Shown here piece by piece: positions 22,447 through 34,879 of a DNA stretch of 64,000 bases. The notes beneath the pieces are model-generated. The model saw only the letters and a program-made list of their open reading frames with translations, had not been told where the DNA came from and made no database searches. Position numbers and translations under genes: made by a program. Positions within the stretch are counted from its first letter, which is position 1, and every line of letters begins with the position of its first letter. Location: NCBI GenBank assembly GCA_032622095.1, contig CP136063.1, positions 68,587,897 through 68,651,896 on the forward strand, written 5' to 3'. This DNA is from Siphonodentalium dalli (taxonomy: Eukaryota; Mollusca; Scaphopoda; Gadilida; Siphonodentaliidae).

Positions 22447-25288
22447 CACCCACCCATGCCGTCAAATCGGTTGAAATCCTTACCGTTCTCGAAAATGGTC
22501 GATACCCCAGTTTCACCCCCTCGGGGTGGCATCCCCCGGGGGTGATGGTGGGGGGTCCGGGTGTTTCTAGGTGGTATCTGGGGCGGGCCACCCACCCATG
22601 ACGTCAAGGTCGTAATCCTTACCGTTCTCGAAAATTGTCCATACCCCATTTGCACCCCCACTGGGTGGCACCCCGGGGGTGATGGGTGGGGGGTCGGGGT
22701 GTTTCTAGGTGGTATTTGGGGCGGGCCACCCACCCATGCCATCAAATCGGTCGAAATCCTTACCGTTCTCGAAAATGGACCATACCCCATGTTCACCCCC
22801 TCGGGTGCCACCCTCCGGGGGTGATGGGTGCGGAGTCGGGGTGTTTCTAGGTGATATTTGGGTCGGGCCACCCACCCATGCTGTCAAATTGGTCGAAATC
22901 CTTACCGTTCTCGAAAATGGTCATATCCCATTTTCACCCCCCTCGGGGAGGAACCCCCGGGGGTGATGGGTGGGGGTCGGGGTGTTTGTTGGTGGTATTT
23001 GGGGCGGGCCGCCCACCCATGCCGTCAAATCGGTCGAAATCCTCACCGTTCTCGAAAATGGTCCAAACCCCATTTTCACCCCTTCGGGTGGCATCCCCCG
23101 GGGATGATGGGTGGGGTTTGGGGTGTTTCTAGGTGGTATTTGGGGCGGGCCACCCACCCATGCCGTCAAATCGGTCGAAATCCCTACCTTCTCGAAAATG
23201 GTCCATACCCCATTTTCACCCCCTCGGGGTGGCACCCCACCGGGGATGATGGGTGGCGGGTCGTGCTGTTTATAGGTGGTATTTGGGATGGGCCAACCAC
23301 CCATGCCGGCAAATCGGTTGAAATCCTTACCGTTCTCGAAAATGGTCCATACCCCATTTGCACCCCATCGGGGTGCCACCCCGGGGGTGATGGGTGGGGG
23401 TCGGGATGTTTCTAGGTGGTATTTGGGACGGGCCACCCACCCATGCCGTCAAATCGGTTGAATTCCTTACCGTTCTCGAAAATGGTCCATACCCCAGTTT
23501 CACCCCCTCGGGGTGGCACCCCCCCGGGGGTGATGGGTGGGTGGTCGGGGTGTTCCTAGGTGGTATCTGGGGCGGGCCATCCACCCATGACGTCAAATCG
23601 GTCGAAATCCTTACCGTTCTCGAAAATGGTCCATACCCCATTTGCACCCCCACTGGGTGGCACCCCCGGGGGTGATGGGTGGGGGGTCGGTGTGTTTCTA
23701 GGTGGTATTTGGGGCGGGCCACCCACCCATGCCATCAAATCGGTCGATATCCTTACCGTTCTCGAAAATGGTCCATACCCCATGTTCACCCCCTCGGGGT
23801 GCCACCCCGGGGTGATGGGTGGGGGGTCGGGGTGTTTCTATGTGATATTTGGTTCGGGCCACCCACCCATGCCGTCAAATCGGTCGAAATCCTTACCGTT
23901 CTCGAAAATGGTCCATATCCCATTTTCACCCCCTCGGGGAGGCACCCCCGGGGATGATGGGTGGGGGGACGGGTGTTCTAGGTGGTAACTGGGGCGGGCC
24001 ACCAACCCATGCCGTCAAATCGGTTGAAATCCTTACCGTTCTCGAAAATGGTCCATACCCCAGTTTCACCCCTCGGGTTGGCACCCCCCCGGGGTGATGG
24101 GTGGGGGGACGGGTTGTTTCTAGGTGGTATCTGGGGCGGGCCACCCACCCATGATGTCAAATCGGTCGAAATTCTTACCGTTCTCGAAAATGGTCCATAC
24201 CCCATTTGCACCCCCACTGGGTGGCACCCCCGGGGGTGATGGTGGGGGTCGGTGTGTTTCTAGGTGGTATTTGGGGCGGACCACCCACCCATGCCATCAA
24301 ATCGGTCGAATTCCTTACCGTTCTCGAAAATGGTCCATACCACATGTTCACCCCCTCGGGGTGCCACCCCCGGGGGTGATGGGTGGGGGTCGGGGTGTTT
24401 CTATGTGATATTTGGGTCGGGCCACCCACCCATGCCGTCAAATCGGTCGAAATCATTACCGTTCTCGAAAATGGTCCATATCCCATGTTCACCTCTCGGG
24501 TGGCACCCCCGGGGTGATGGGTGGGGGTCGGGTGTTCTAGGTGGTATCTGGGGCGGGCCAACCACCTGTGCCGTCAATTCGGTCGAAATCCTTACCGTTC
24601 TCGAAAATGGTCCATAACCCATTTGCACCCCCACTGAGTGGCACCCCCGGGGGTGATGGTGGGGGTCGGTGTGTTTCTAGGTGGTATTTGGGGCGGACCA
24701 CCCACCCATGCCATCAAATCGGTCGAATTCCTTACCGTTCTCGAAAATGGTCCATACCACATGTTCACCCCCTCGGGGTGCCACCCCCGGGGGTGATGGG
24801 TGGGGGTCGGGGTGTTTCTATGTGATATTTGGGTCGGGCCACCCACCCATGCCGTCAAATCGGTCGAAATCATTACCGTTCTCGAAAATGGTCCATATCC
24901 CATGTTCACCTCTCGGGTGGCACCCCCGGGGTGATGGGTGGTGGTCGGGTGTTCTAGGTGGTATTTGGGGCGGGCCAACCACCTGTGTCGTCAATTCGGT
25001 CGAAATCCTTACCGTTCTCGAAAATGGTCCATAACCCATTTTCACCCCCTCGTGGTGGCAACCCCGGGGGTGATGGGTGGGGTCGGGGTGTTTCTAGGTG
25101 GTATTTGGGACGGGCCACCCACCCATGCCGTCAAATTGGTTGAAATCCTTACCGTTCTCGAAAATGGTCGAAACCCCAGTTTCACCCCCTCGGGGTGGCA
25201 TCCACCGGGGGTGATGGTGGGGGGTCGGGGTGTTTCTAGGTGCTATCTGGGGCGGGCCACCCACCCATGCCGTCAAATCGGTCGAAAG
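22447..25288. repeat. Satellite array 2b (right part of the second array)
   Basis: About 20 monomers of the same satellite. Variants recur as a four-unit order: the CGGTTG/CAGTTTC unit, the GACGTC (or GATGTC)/TTTGCACCCCCACTGG unit, the GCCATCAAATC/CATGTTC unit and the GATATTTGG/ATATCCC unit. They are seen at about 23,440-23,990 and again at 24,000-24,500. The array ends at GTCAAATCGGTCGAAA (25,288). Confidence 0.95.
24245..25080. repeat. Three-monomer block duplicated in tandem (about 417 bp)
   Basis: 24,246-24,661 is repeated nearly exactly from 24,663. It shares GGGGGTCGGTGTGTTTCTAG, GGGGCGGACCACCC, the TCGAATTCC variant, CATACCACATG and a truncated GGTCGGGTGTTCTAGG start. Confidence 0.88.
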
Positions 25289-25369
25289 CGACATTTTTGA
25301 AAAGAAGGAATAAGGAATAGGGAATAAGTTCCAAGTGTCACGTCTGTCAGCATTCTCGTGTTACGGCAG

Positions 25370-28000
25370 TTTTGATTCTGTTTACATAACACAACCCAAT
25401 TATAGTGGTTAATCACACAAATATTATATAAACGCTCTTTATTATTTCCATATAAGGAAAGTAGTAACAAATAACGCTCTTTGAGATACCATATCCGGAT
25501 CTAAACAAAACCCAGGAAACGTAACGTTTTTTGCTTTTGTTTACGTAACACATTTGACGGAGGTGAATATTTTAGCAGCTTGTCCACCGCCGACCCGCCC
25601 GTATCTTTAATATAGCAATAACAATTTTATTTTTCGATTAATACCAAATTCTCTCACCATACCCAGAAGCTCTTGGTTTCATAGAAAAATGATATATCGA
25701 GATGTCTCGCCACCAACAGATGGAACATTAAAGTATGTACAGTATTGTTCATATACAAACATAATGAGGCGTAAATGGTGTATTGTGTAATATTATACTG
25801 TCCTCAAGGTGTGCGATGATTTATTAATAACAAATGCTCTCACCTTAGCCAGAAGCTACGCTTTGCACAGAAAATGATATATCGAAATGTCTCCCTAAGG
25901 TCGGATTATTTCAACAGTCTCCCTAAGGTCGTAATGTCGTTAGCTATATGTATATCAGCACATGGCATTGGTTATAATAATTAAAGACACGGGCGGCGTT
26001 CGTTGCAGAAATATGCATGTGTTCAAATCGCCACCATTAGAAGGAATATTAAAATATATATATTTGTGTTCATATGCAAACATAATCAACGCGTAAATAG
26101 TATATTGTTTTCAAGGTGTACGATGGCTGTGTAAACAAAAGCCTGCTCGTGTTATAGAAGTTTTGCTTCTGTTCACATAACACAACGCAATCATATTGGT
26201 TAATCATACAGTTATTATATGAACGCTCTTCATTATTTCCATATAATAAAAACAATAACAAACAACGATCTTTATGCTTACCATATCCGGATCTAAACAA
26301 AAGCCAGGAAACATAACGGTTTTTTTCTTTTTGTTTGCACAACAAAGTGAAAACAATTGACAATAACATACTGTTTATGCCATATTTTTGTATGATATAA
26401 CAACAAATTCTGCCTATATTTTACTATTTCTGTTTATGGCGGTTTTTGGCGGAGATGAATATTTTAACAGCATACCCAACACCGCCCGTATCTTTAATAT
26501 GAGCAATAAAAAATGTTTTTTTATTATTATTAATACCAAATGCTCTCACCATACCCAGAAGCTGCGCGTTGCATGGAAAATGATATATTGAGATGTCTCC
26601 CTAAGGTCGGATTATTTCAAGAGTCTCCCTAATGTCGTTCATATTGTTAGGTATATGTATACCATTACATGGTATTGGTTATAATAATTAAAGGCACGGG
26701 CGGCGTTCGTTGCAGAAATATTCATATGTGTTCAAATCGCCACCAACAGATGGAATATTAAAATATATATAGCTGTGCAGAAATATTCATATGTGTTCAA
26801 ATCGCCACCAACATATGGAATATTAAAATATATATAGCTGTGTCGAGATGTCTCCCTAAGGTCGGATTATTTCAAGAGTCTCCCTAATGTCGTTAATTTT
26901 GTTAGCTATATGTATATGTATATCAGCACATGGCATTGGTTATAATAATTAAAGGCACGGGCGGTGTTCGTTGAAGAAATATTAATATGTGGTCAAATCG
27001 CCACCAACAGATGGAATATTAAAATATGTACAGTTTTGTTCATATGCAAACGTAATCAGCGCGTGAATAGTGTATTGTCCTCAATGTGTACGATGATTGC
27101 GCAAACAACAGCATGCTCGTGTTACGGAAGTTTTGCTTCTGTTTACATAACGCAACGCAATTATAGTGGTTAATCACACAAACATTATATAAACGCTCTT
27201 TATTATTTCCATATAAGGAAAGCAGTAACAAACAACGCTCTTTATGTTTACCATATCCGGATATAAATAAAACATAGGAAAGGTAACGTTGTTTGCTTTT
27301 GTTTACCTAACACATTTGACGGAGGTGAATATTTTAGTAGCATGCCCACCGCGGACACTGGCCGTATCTTTTATATGGCAATACAAGATTTTTTTTTTTG
27401 ATTGATACCAAATGCTCTCACCATAACCAGAAGCTTTGCGTTGCCTAGAAAATGATATATCGAGATGGAATATTAAAGTATTGTTCATATGCAAACATAA
27501 TGGGGCGTAAATAGTGTATTGTGTAATAGTATACTGTCCTCAAGGTGTGCGATGATTGCCAACACTGCCCGTATCTTTAATATAGCAATAAAAGATGTTT
27601 TTTTCGATTAATAACAAATGCCCTCACCTTACCCAGAAGCTACGCGTTGCATAGAAAATGATATATCGAGATTCTCCATAAGATCGGATTATTTCAAGAG
27701 TCTCCCTAAGGTTTATGGCTGTTTTTGATGGAGGTGAATATTTTAACAGCATACCCACCGCCAACAACCGCCCGTATCTTTAATATAGCAATTAACAGTT
27801 ATCAACGTACGCTATCTCCATTCGTCGTTTATTTACATGTCTTCGTGGCATATTACACTTTCTGACAAACACTTTAAGGACATTTCTAACGGGACAATGT
27901 TTTCGTTCGAAACGTGTGGGGGAGGGGTTGGGTGTCTTTGTTCAGTCATATACTCATTGTAGCAAACGAGCACACCCAGCTTCATAGTTGTTTGTAGATG
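25370..28000. repeat. Array of AT-rich repeat modules, about 0.8-1.0 kb per round
   Basis: Four modules recur in the same orientation. (a) GTTTACATAACACAAC... through AACGCTCTTTATTATTTCC, at 25,370, 26,160 and 27,130. (b) GGAGGTGAATATTTTA followed by CCCGTATCTTTAATAT, at 25,560, 26,450, 27,320, 27,560 and 27,730. (c) CCAGAAGCT... GATATATCGAGATGTCTCC, at 25,665, 25,850, 26,560, 26,840, 27,430 and 27,635. (d) ATTGGTTATAATAATTAAAG... CGCCACCAACAGATGG, at 25,970, 26,675 and 26,935. Rounds start about 795 and 970 bp apart. The function is unknown: it may be a dispersed non-autonomous element amplified in tandem. No gene was seen. Confidence 0.72.
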
Positions 28001-29426
28001 CGATCGCGAATCGCGATGGAGAGTTCAAACAATAATCAATATTTCATAATTACCCTCTAATTTGGTTGTTAAAAATAGATAATGATGACGTGTGCATAGA
28101 TAAATTATCAGACAACAAGTGATCATTGAGCGCTAAACGTTTTAGTTGATTGTTCGATCGTTTTGTAATTATAATAAGCTGGATGCGTGCCGGGCCACAT
28201 CGTTTGCGCCACCCAGACCTTGCTTTTTGACGCTGTTGGGAGATAATATTCAGAAGAAAATACTAAATGCTTGCATATAGAAAAGAAATTGATGAGCGTT
28301 TGTATATGTATGGTTTAAAATGAAAGAATCAATCGCCGACCCACCCATGGCGATATAGATGCCATTGTTGGATAAATGGGCTAAATTTGTCAGATTTTCT
28401 AGTGATGGTAAACGGGGGAATTGTATCGATCCCCTTGACTTTAATAATACTACCGTACTATTAACGTAAAACATGCATCCAAACTGCCTCTATCCGAGTA
28501 CATGTATATAGGGACAGCGCATAGAGGCCGTTTGGATGCAGGGAATGGGAGCGGAGCGCGTTGCAAGCCCATGTGCACTGGTTAATATATTCATTTCCGC
28601 TTTAGCTAACAACTTGCCCGATTGCCAACAAATGCATACAGGGCAATTGGCTGCATGATATTATATTGTCCTTGTGAAGGCAGCTTGGGGAGGTGCGGTC
28701 CGTGTCATGTTTATGTTGCGCACTTGGAAGAACCGGCCGTAGGTTAACAATGCTGTTTTCGCTCGAGCTACCGAGATTGGAACCCCTGTATATACATGTA
28801 CATACATGTCTATTCTGCACGAGAGCATTTACCGGTATTGCGTCATTTGGTTAATGATTTATTTTGGCCGAATTATACCAAATGTGCTTGTCCCTATAAA
28901 CATGCTGATGTCAACTTCCATGTACCATGCCATGACCAATGTCCCAATTGTATGGATTGTATCCCGTGCTAAATTATTTAACGACAAAATCCGACCAAGA
29001 TATGCACCAGAGAACATGTTTTGCCGGACGACGCCAAATGCAAGTTATTTGTTTTCTCCCTCAACCAGATAACTTATATCAACCGAGGGCGTTTTGTAAT
29101 AATGTCGTTTGGTCCCAAAAGGTTTGTCATACTGTTTGTTTTCTTCCTGAGGGTGTTTTGTCGGAGTACCATGACAATATATCAGGACATCAATTCAAAT
29201 TCAGATGTTTATTGAACATGGATTATCATCAGAACAAAATGAAAATATAACAATGATGACGATTTTATAAACAAAACAATGATGACGACTTACATAACAT
29301 GTAATCAAATAACTTAAAGGCACGGTCTGTTCCAAACACCGTAAACAGAAAAACATTAACACGCATAGAGTTCAGTTAATATATACCATGACAATCGCGT
29401 AAACAACAGTATGTTATCATAAAGAT
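28001..29426. other. Interval with no recognised gene
   Basis: Several short open frames on both strands (for example 28,806-29,072 and 28,939-29,250) overlap each other in different frames and match no family I recognise, so none is called. One strong hairpin lies at 28,475-28,539. Confidence 0.5.
28475..28539. repeat. 19-bp inverted repeat with a 27-bp spacer
   Basis: GCATCCAAACTGCCTCTAT (28,475-28,493) pairs with ATAGAGGCCGTTTGGATGC (28,521-28,539) at 18 of 19 positions. It may be the remnant of a very small MITE, or a stable hairpin in RNA. Confidence 0.75.
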
Positions 29427-29780
29427 ATGAAAATTTGATTATCAAATTGTAGTTTTATGAGTAACAAAGACTTATTCAAACCAGATACTATTAGAATTCC
29501 AATCCAGCGTGTCCCTTTAAATCGCAATATGTAAATAGAAGCACTTTTTCGTTATGCGCATGCGCAACGAAACTTCGGGATTCTAACTCTCGTGGAACGA
29601 GATCCCATGTGCTATTCCATCTTCAATTGGCGTCAAAACGTCAAACGATGGTGAAAACACCGAGTTATATTAAGTTCATAACAAAGTATAACAATCGGCG
29701 GGGAGGAAGGGTGGGCTGGTATCTGGTTTGAATAAGTCTTTGTTACTCATAAAATTACAATTTGATAATCAAATTTTCAT
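29427..29780. mobile_element. 354-bp palindromic MITE with 62-bp terminal inverted repeats
   Basis: The left arm 29,427-29,488 and right arm 29,719-29,780 are reverse complements at 61 of 62 positions. Both contain TTTGATTATCAAATTGTA, then ATGAGTAACAAAGAC and TTATTCAAACCAGATAC. The loop carries no frame. The left half (29,469-29,632) is also found inverted at 38,577-38,735, so this MITE shares an end with the larger element described next. Confidence 0.85.
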
Positions 29781-29825
29781 TTTTATTTCGTAACGACTTA
29801 TTCAAACCAGATACCATTAGGATTC

Positions 29826-31623
29826 TACCAGATTTCGTAGCAATAAACACTCTACTTATCTGGAGGTGGGCTTAATCAAACATGCATCAAATACACTCAC
29901 TATTAGTGATTTGTCCCCACTAATAGTACCAGTGGCTACCACTGATTCTTGATGTATGTTCACTATAATTCCCATAGAGACCCTTAACGTATGTATAATA
30001 CGAAGAACGCATCTACAATATCTCTTAGGATAACCATCTGTGTTAACTCGCCGAAAGAGAGTACAAGATGTATTAAACGTCCATATTGGTTAGGAGACAA
30101 AACACCAAACGTCTCATAACAATGCAAGGTACATATATCAGAATGATACCTTACATAAGAATATATATAAACCGATAGATTTATACATGGATTAGACATG
30201 TATATACAGTTTACATGGATATAACTATGCGCAAGATATAATAGGTACCGGTATATGATCAGCTGTGACATTGCGGAGTCCACATGCAGATGAATGTGAC
30301 CAAAATAATCAAATATAATAATCCGAAAGTCAATACAGGTTTAAGCTTGAAAAGGACCCAGTGAATTTCTTGTGGCTATAATTAAATTGGACAAGTAGAA
30401 ACACTTGACAATCATCGAGAAACTGTTGGAGAGTATGACCTAAATAAGGTACACGAGATGGAGAATATCCTTTTATCACAGATACCGGATGGTGTGGTTA
30501 GTCTCTTCAAAATAGAGCTGGAGACATACAACAAACCATATATAAAAGTTGTAACTGAACATGATTAAAACTGATGTCAACTTAGCGTGATCGAGACGGA
30601 TGACACTTAGTTGTCTCCCGACAAGAACGAACAGGTCGAAGTTGAACAAGATGTGGTCAGAACATAGAATTCGGAATAAAGATCGGTCCAGTTCAGTGAA
30701 ATTATGTTGATGAAGTTGATACCTCGATTCTGGATTGCCAAGAAGTTTGCAATCCACACGAAGGACCTGTAAATCACGGTATCGGCGAAACGAGGTGATG
30801 ACTATCAAGCCACAAGTTTTCTATGGCAATAAGGTCAATGATGCAACACACAGCGGCACAATTGACGTTGGTATATGTTACACATGTCACTCAAAGTAAG
30901 GCAAAACTCGATGACTTCATGAACCAAGAACTCACTAATGTGAGTATTTCAAACCTGCCAAAATAGAGATGAGGTAGGGAATAGGAACAGCCTACCCATG
31001 ACTCTCCAAAGTTAAGTCCTGAATCAATATGTTGATAAATACACCAACGATTGAAATGTGTAGCAGCAGTTGTAATTTTTGTGAGAGCCATGTTACCGTG
31101 ATCAGGTTGTGATATGCATTGAAAGAATTTATTTGAAAGTTGTTGGCTGAGATGGTCGCAACACCCAGTTCTGATTCTGAGATAAGAGACCTGGTAAAAT
31201 TCAGTACTTAGATGATAGGTCGGTGTAATCATAAGTGGAAAGTTGGGTATGTCAATACTGACGATGTCAACTGGGAGCAAGCACTATTATTGTGCAAGTT
31301 GTCCGTGGAATATAAGTGAGGACCTGTGGTCTCGACTGTATTGGTGAATATGCATATGCCATCAGATTGTCATATCGATAGATTGAGTATAACAACCACT
31401 CAAGTTTGAGGTTGTCCACGAACAATTATGCGCTAATTTCTCGTTCAGCAATGATATTTATTCTAGTACCTCCACTATGGAGAAGAGTATTTACAGGTTA
31501 TTTACAATGTTGCCGCGTTGTGTACAATGATATGGATGTAAAAACACGTTTTCAAATATATTTCAGGTTCAGTAGATTTTGTGAGAGTTCGAACTCACGT
31601 TAAAGGTTCGAGTGTCACATCAG
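29826..31623. other. Left interior of the 9.3-kb element, no gene seen
   Basis: AT-rich DNA. The longest open frames (99, 110 and 129 codons, minus strand, 29,984-31,280) have no recognisable domain. Some of it near 31,560-31,620 may be the 3' untranslated tail of the minus-strand LINE. Confidence 0.45.
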
Positions 31624-32078
31624 CTAGGAAACATTGTGTGTAGTTTGGCCTTTGATGACAGAACAAGTTGCAAGAAGAAATGATGCTGAGTGGAGTAATA
31701 TGTCGTCCGCACACTCCGTTAGATGCTGGGGAGATGCAGAAACGTTCCCTCCGAGTAAGAATGCAGATAGTGATTTATCGTCCAAGGAGTCGTGCATGAA
31801 AAGGAATATTCCAATACCAAAGTGATTTATAATGAATTCCCAGTAGCTATTTCGGAGAGAAAGTATGACTTCTGATGGACAATATCGTACAGCATGGAGG
31901 ATTTCGTTGTTATACTGGCAGTCACAAGCATTGCATCTCAGATTATTCATGTATGTTGTCTTGTTGAGTAATAGGCCAAGGTTTCGTAGTTGTGCTGAAC
32001 GGTCGGGATGTTGCTTCAGGAGTTTCCATATCGTCCAGTTAGTAGTGGGGTCTATGTGGACCAGTCGGAAAGTGTTAA
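31624..32078 (-). pseudogene. LINE ORF2, last C-terminal segment with CCHC-type knuckle
   Basis: Minus-strand frame with CNACDC followed by a His and a Cys (HAVRYC), the C-x2-C...H...C arrangement found at the C-terminus of many LINE ORF2 proteins. Its upstream end is cut by the TTAA-flanked MITE at 32,078. It reads on in frame from the segment at 33,036-33,280 once the MITE and one TTAA are removed. Confidence 0.8.
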
Positions 32079-33035
32079 GGGTCAGACGCACGTTTTGCCA
32101 AAATTTCCTGGTATTTCAAAATGTATTTTCTCCAAATCTATCAGGAATATCTTTGTGAAATTTTGTACAAGAGATTATTGTGGTACCATACATAAGAACC
32201 ATTGGACATTTGGTTATTATAATCTCATTTACTTTACTTTTATGGCATGAAAAATCTTTAAAATGTCACTGTGTTCAGGTACCGAGAACTACTGTAAAAC
32301 AGATTTTTTTCGAAAGTGCATTTCATATATATGTGATATCATATCTGAAGATCATGAGAGGAGACTTAATTTTTCTTGATTCATGAAATTAAATGATAAT
32401 TTTTATTCAGAAAGACAACTACCACAAATATTTTTTTATTATTGAGAATTTTCATGCCATGCTTGTTGGTCATTGAAAAATTGGGCTCAGTTGAGTTCTG
32501 GGTCAGTGGTTCATAACCAAGTTAAATCTAACCACCATATCTCTTAACACTGTGGCCTAATTTCTGTTGATTGCTCCCTGCTTGAGTGGACAGCACCACA
32601 TTTGAACATTTGTTTTCATTGGGCTGGCATATTTGTGACTGCTTTATTCTTCATTATAATACATGGGGTATGATGCTATAATATGCAATTAAAAAGCTAA
32701 CTCAACATTATGATACAAATGAAGCCTCCTCTCATGGAGTCAAGACAATAAGCTATTTGATGGTTGACATGTTGTTTGAAATTATAAATTTTTCTGGCAG
32801 TTCTCGGTACCTAAAGGGACAGAAACAAAACAAATATTTTCAACCTCTCAAATGTATTAAAATCCATTATTGTTATTGTCTCTTTATAATTGCGCTGATT
32901 CTATATATAATGAAAATTATCATATGTAAAATTCAAGATTTTTCACCAGATAGATTCAGAGAAATTCTTTGTTGAAAATCACTTGCCATTTCTGGCTGGA
33001 TTTACTGTGATTTATGCAAAACGTGCGTCTCCCCC
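32079..33035. mobile_element. 957-bp piggyBac-type MITE with TTAA target duplication, inside the LINE
   Basis: TTAA stands at 32,075-32,078 and at 33,036-33,039. Just inside, GGGTCAGACGCACGTTTTGC on the left matches GGGGGAGACGCACGTTTTGC (reverse complement of the right end) at 18 of 20 positions, including a perfect 15-bp core (32,084-32,098 and 33,016-33,030). TTAA duplication is the hallmark of piggyBac-family insertion. The interior is AT-rich, without a transposase. Excising it with one TTAA restores the LINE frame through NQS-LNTFRLVHIDP, which fixes both borders to the base. Confidence 0.92.
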
Positions 33036-33280
33036 TTAAGGGATTGGTTGCTTTCAACAGATAACGACCAGGCAGTCAAGTATTGACCCGAAACAGCTTT
33101 CTTGTAAATACTTTTCCATGCTGCTTCTGATGGAAATTGACCAGTATTGGTGAATGTGTCGAGGAAGTCGTATAGTTTATACGCTTGGAGGATATGAACT
33201 ATATCGGTCACGAATCCAGTTGTCCGTCGATCAAACAGAGTGTACTGGTAAAACCGTTGAAGAAATATCTTTAAAGGCAC
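33036..33280 (-). pseudogene. LINE ORF2, segment between RT and C-terminal knuckle
   Basis: Minus-strand frame with FIT-like LINE downstream sequence (IFLQRFYQY, FVTDIVHIL, GQFPSEAAWK). It is offset from the RT frame by a frameshift near 33,285, and it ends at the MITE. Confidence 0.75.
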
Positions 33281-33289
33281 CTGGTGTGT

Positions 33290-34879
33290 TTACGGCAGAT
33301 GTATCAGGTGTCCAAGGAAATTCATCTTCTTCGTGTGAATTTCACATTCGAGAGGGAGGAGTCCCAACAAGCTAAGAGCAATGTCCGTTGGTGTGCGTTC
33401 CGGGAGAGTTTCTATGTGCTTCACACAACAGCGGAGTGCTCGTTCTAGACAGTGCTTCGTCGAGCGATTGTCGGTTGTCATCAGCTCGCTCCCGTAGGGC
33501 GCCTTGGGTAGAACAACTGACTTGAGCATAGACCCCATTGTTATGGGAGAGCATGATTTAAGATGTCTGTTTCCAACTAGGGCGAAATAACTTTTTCTCA
33601 GTTTCTGTGTTAGATCAGTAGCTCTGCTATATTCATTTTTGAATTTGTTGTGTGAGACTCCTAGCTGCAAGGAGGAAGACTTTTCTGACAATTGCTGATC
33701 GCCCAAGAACCATTGTCTATCACGGAATACATCCTGCCTTGTCGTCTCATTGAACACAATGACTACGCTTTTTGTGTCAGAGAAATTAAACCGCCACACG
33801 CGGCTATAATGAAAACACAGTTTGAGGAGACTGTCCATTCCAGCTTTCGACAGTGAAAGAAGAGCAATGTCGTCTGCTGCCGTCGGAGCTGTGCAAGATA
33901 CAGATCCCATGGAGAAACCATTCTTCGACGAATTCAAGTCTTTTAATAAGTCATTTATGAAGGCCAGATAGAAGAACGGGGAACAGATCGCCCCCTGTCT
34001 TGTTCCCTGTTTAATCGTCAGTATGTCGGAGAGTTCTTGGTTATACAGAACACGACTCGTGCAGCCAGCGTGCATATTGGCGATTATCCGCAGTATTTTA
34101 CCACAGAACCCCAAATGGTACAGTTTCACTAGTAGTCTTTCGTGCCAGACTCGATCGAATGCTTTTGCTGAGTCCAGAAAACATACGTATGCACGAGAGT
34201 TAAGATCACCAGTGTAGTGTATGAATTCCTGAACAAGAAATGCAGACATTGTGCAGCTAACCCCTCTCTGGAATCCATGCTGCATTTCGTGCGGAAACTT
34301 TGCGACACCACTATCATTAAGAAATCTAGTGAGGAGGATATGTTCAAATGCTTTATATATTACAGGTAATAAAGTTATCGCTCTGTAGCTATCCGGCAGT
34401 TGCTTCGGCTTGGGGTCACCTTTGTATATTGGCACGATGATTCTAGTTTTTAGAATAATAATAATAATTCCGTTGAAAAGACAACACAGAGCGTTCGCAA
34501 GCGACCCACTTCCATGAATGAGATGTTCGTTCCTGATTTGGTCAAGTCCACCTGACTTGTTGCGCTTCAGTCGCCGTATAACTGATGTTACCTCCATATC
34601 AGTAATTGGTTCGCAGAACACATCGGAATCAAATTCTGGATGAGACTCATCGAGTAGTGAGTTAAGCTGCATGGATATGGCTTCCTCGAATCCTGGATCA
34701 GAATGGGCAGCGGGTGTGTATAGATTTTGAAAATATGCTCTCCAAGCTTCTAGTATTTCACGATGATCGCTCAGTGGTCTACCATCGAAATCCATGACGG
34801 AACCGAAACTGTCAGTATTTGGATTAGCACCGTGTGCTCTCAGCATTTTCCAGAATTGTGTTGGTCCCTGACGGCACAT
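33290..34879 (-). pseudogene. LINE ORF2, reverse transcriptase domain
   Basis: 529 codons open on the minus strand. In order it shows KSGGLDQI (about residue 108), a YRAITLLP block (164), FLDSAKAFDRVWH with the first catalytic Asp (234), QGTRQGAICSPFFY (291) and AADDIALL (334). The last is the catalytic DD pair, with Ala where the family usually has Tyr or another residue before ADD. An (AAT)n run at 34,457-34,475 replaces the sequence just before the KGD motif with five isoleucines. The frame overlaps the endonuclease frame by 40 bp, and the original ORF2 was surely one frame. RT copies RNA into DNA at the nicked target. This copy is inactive as a whole because of the breaks around it. Confidence 0.92.

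Noticed and set aside
1-25288. CRISPR-like array of repeats
   Set aside because: There are no unique spacers: the whole 141-bp unit is repeated, and the host is clearly eukaryotic with introns and LINEs.
28806-29250. Three overlapping plus-strand frames
   Set aside because: Different frames over the same DNA, with no domain; probably chance.
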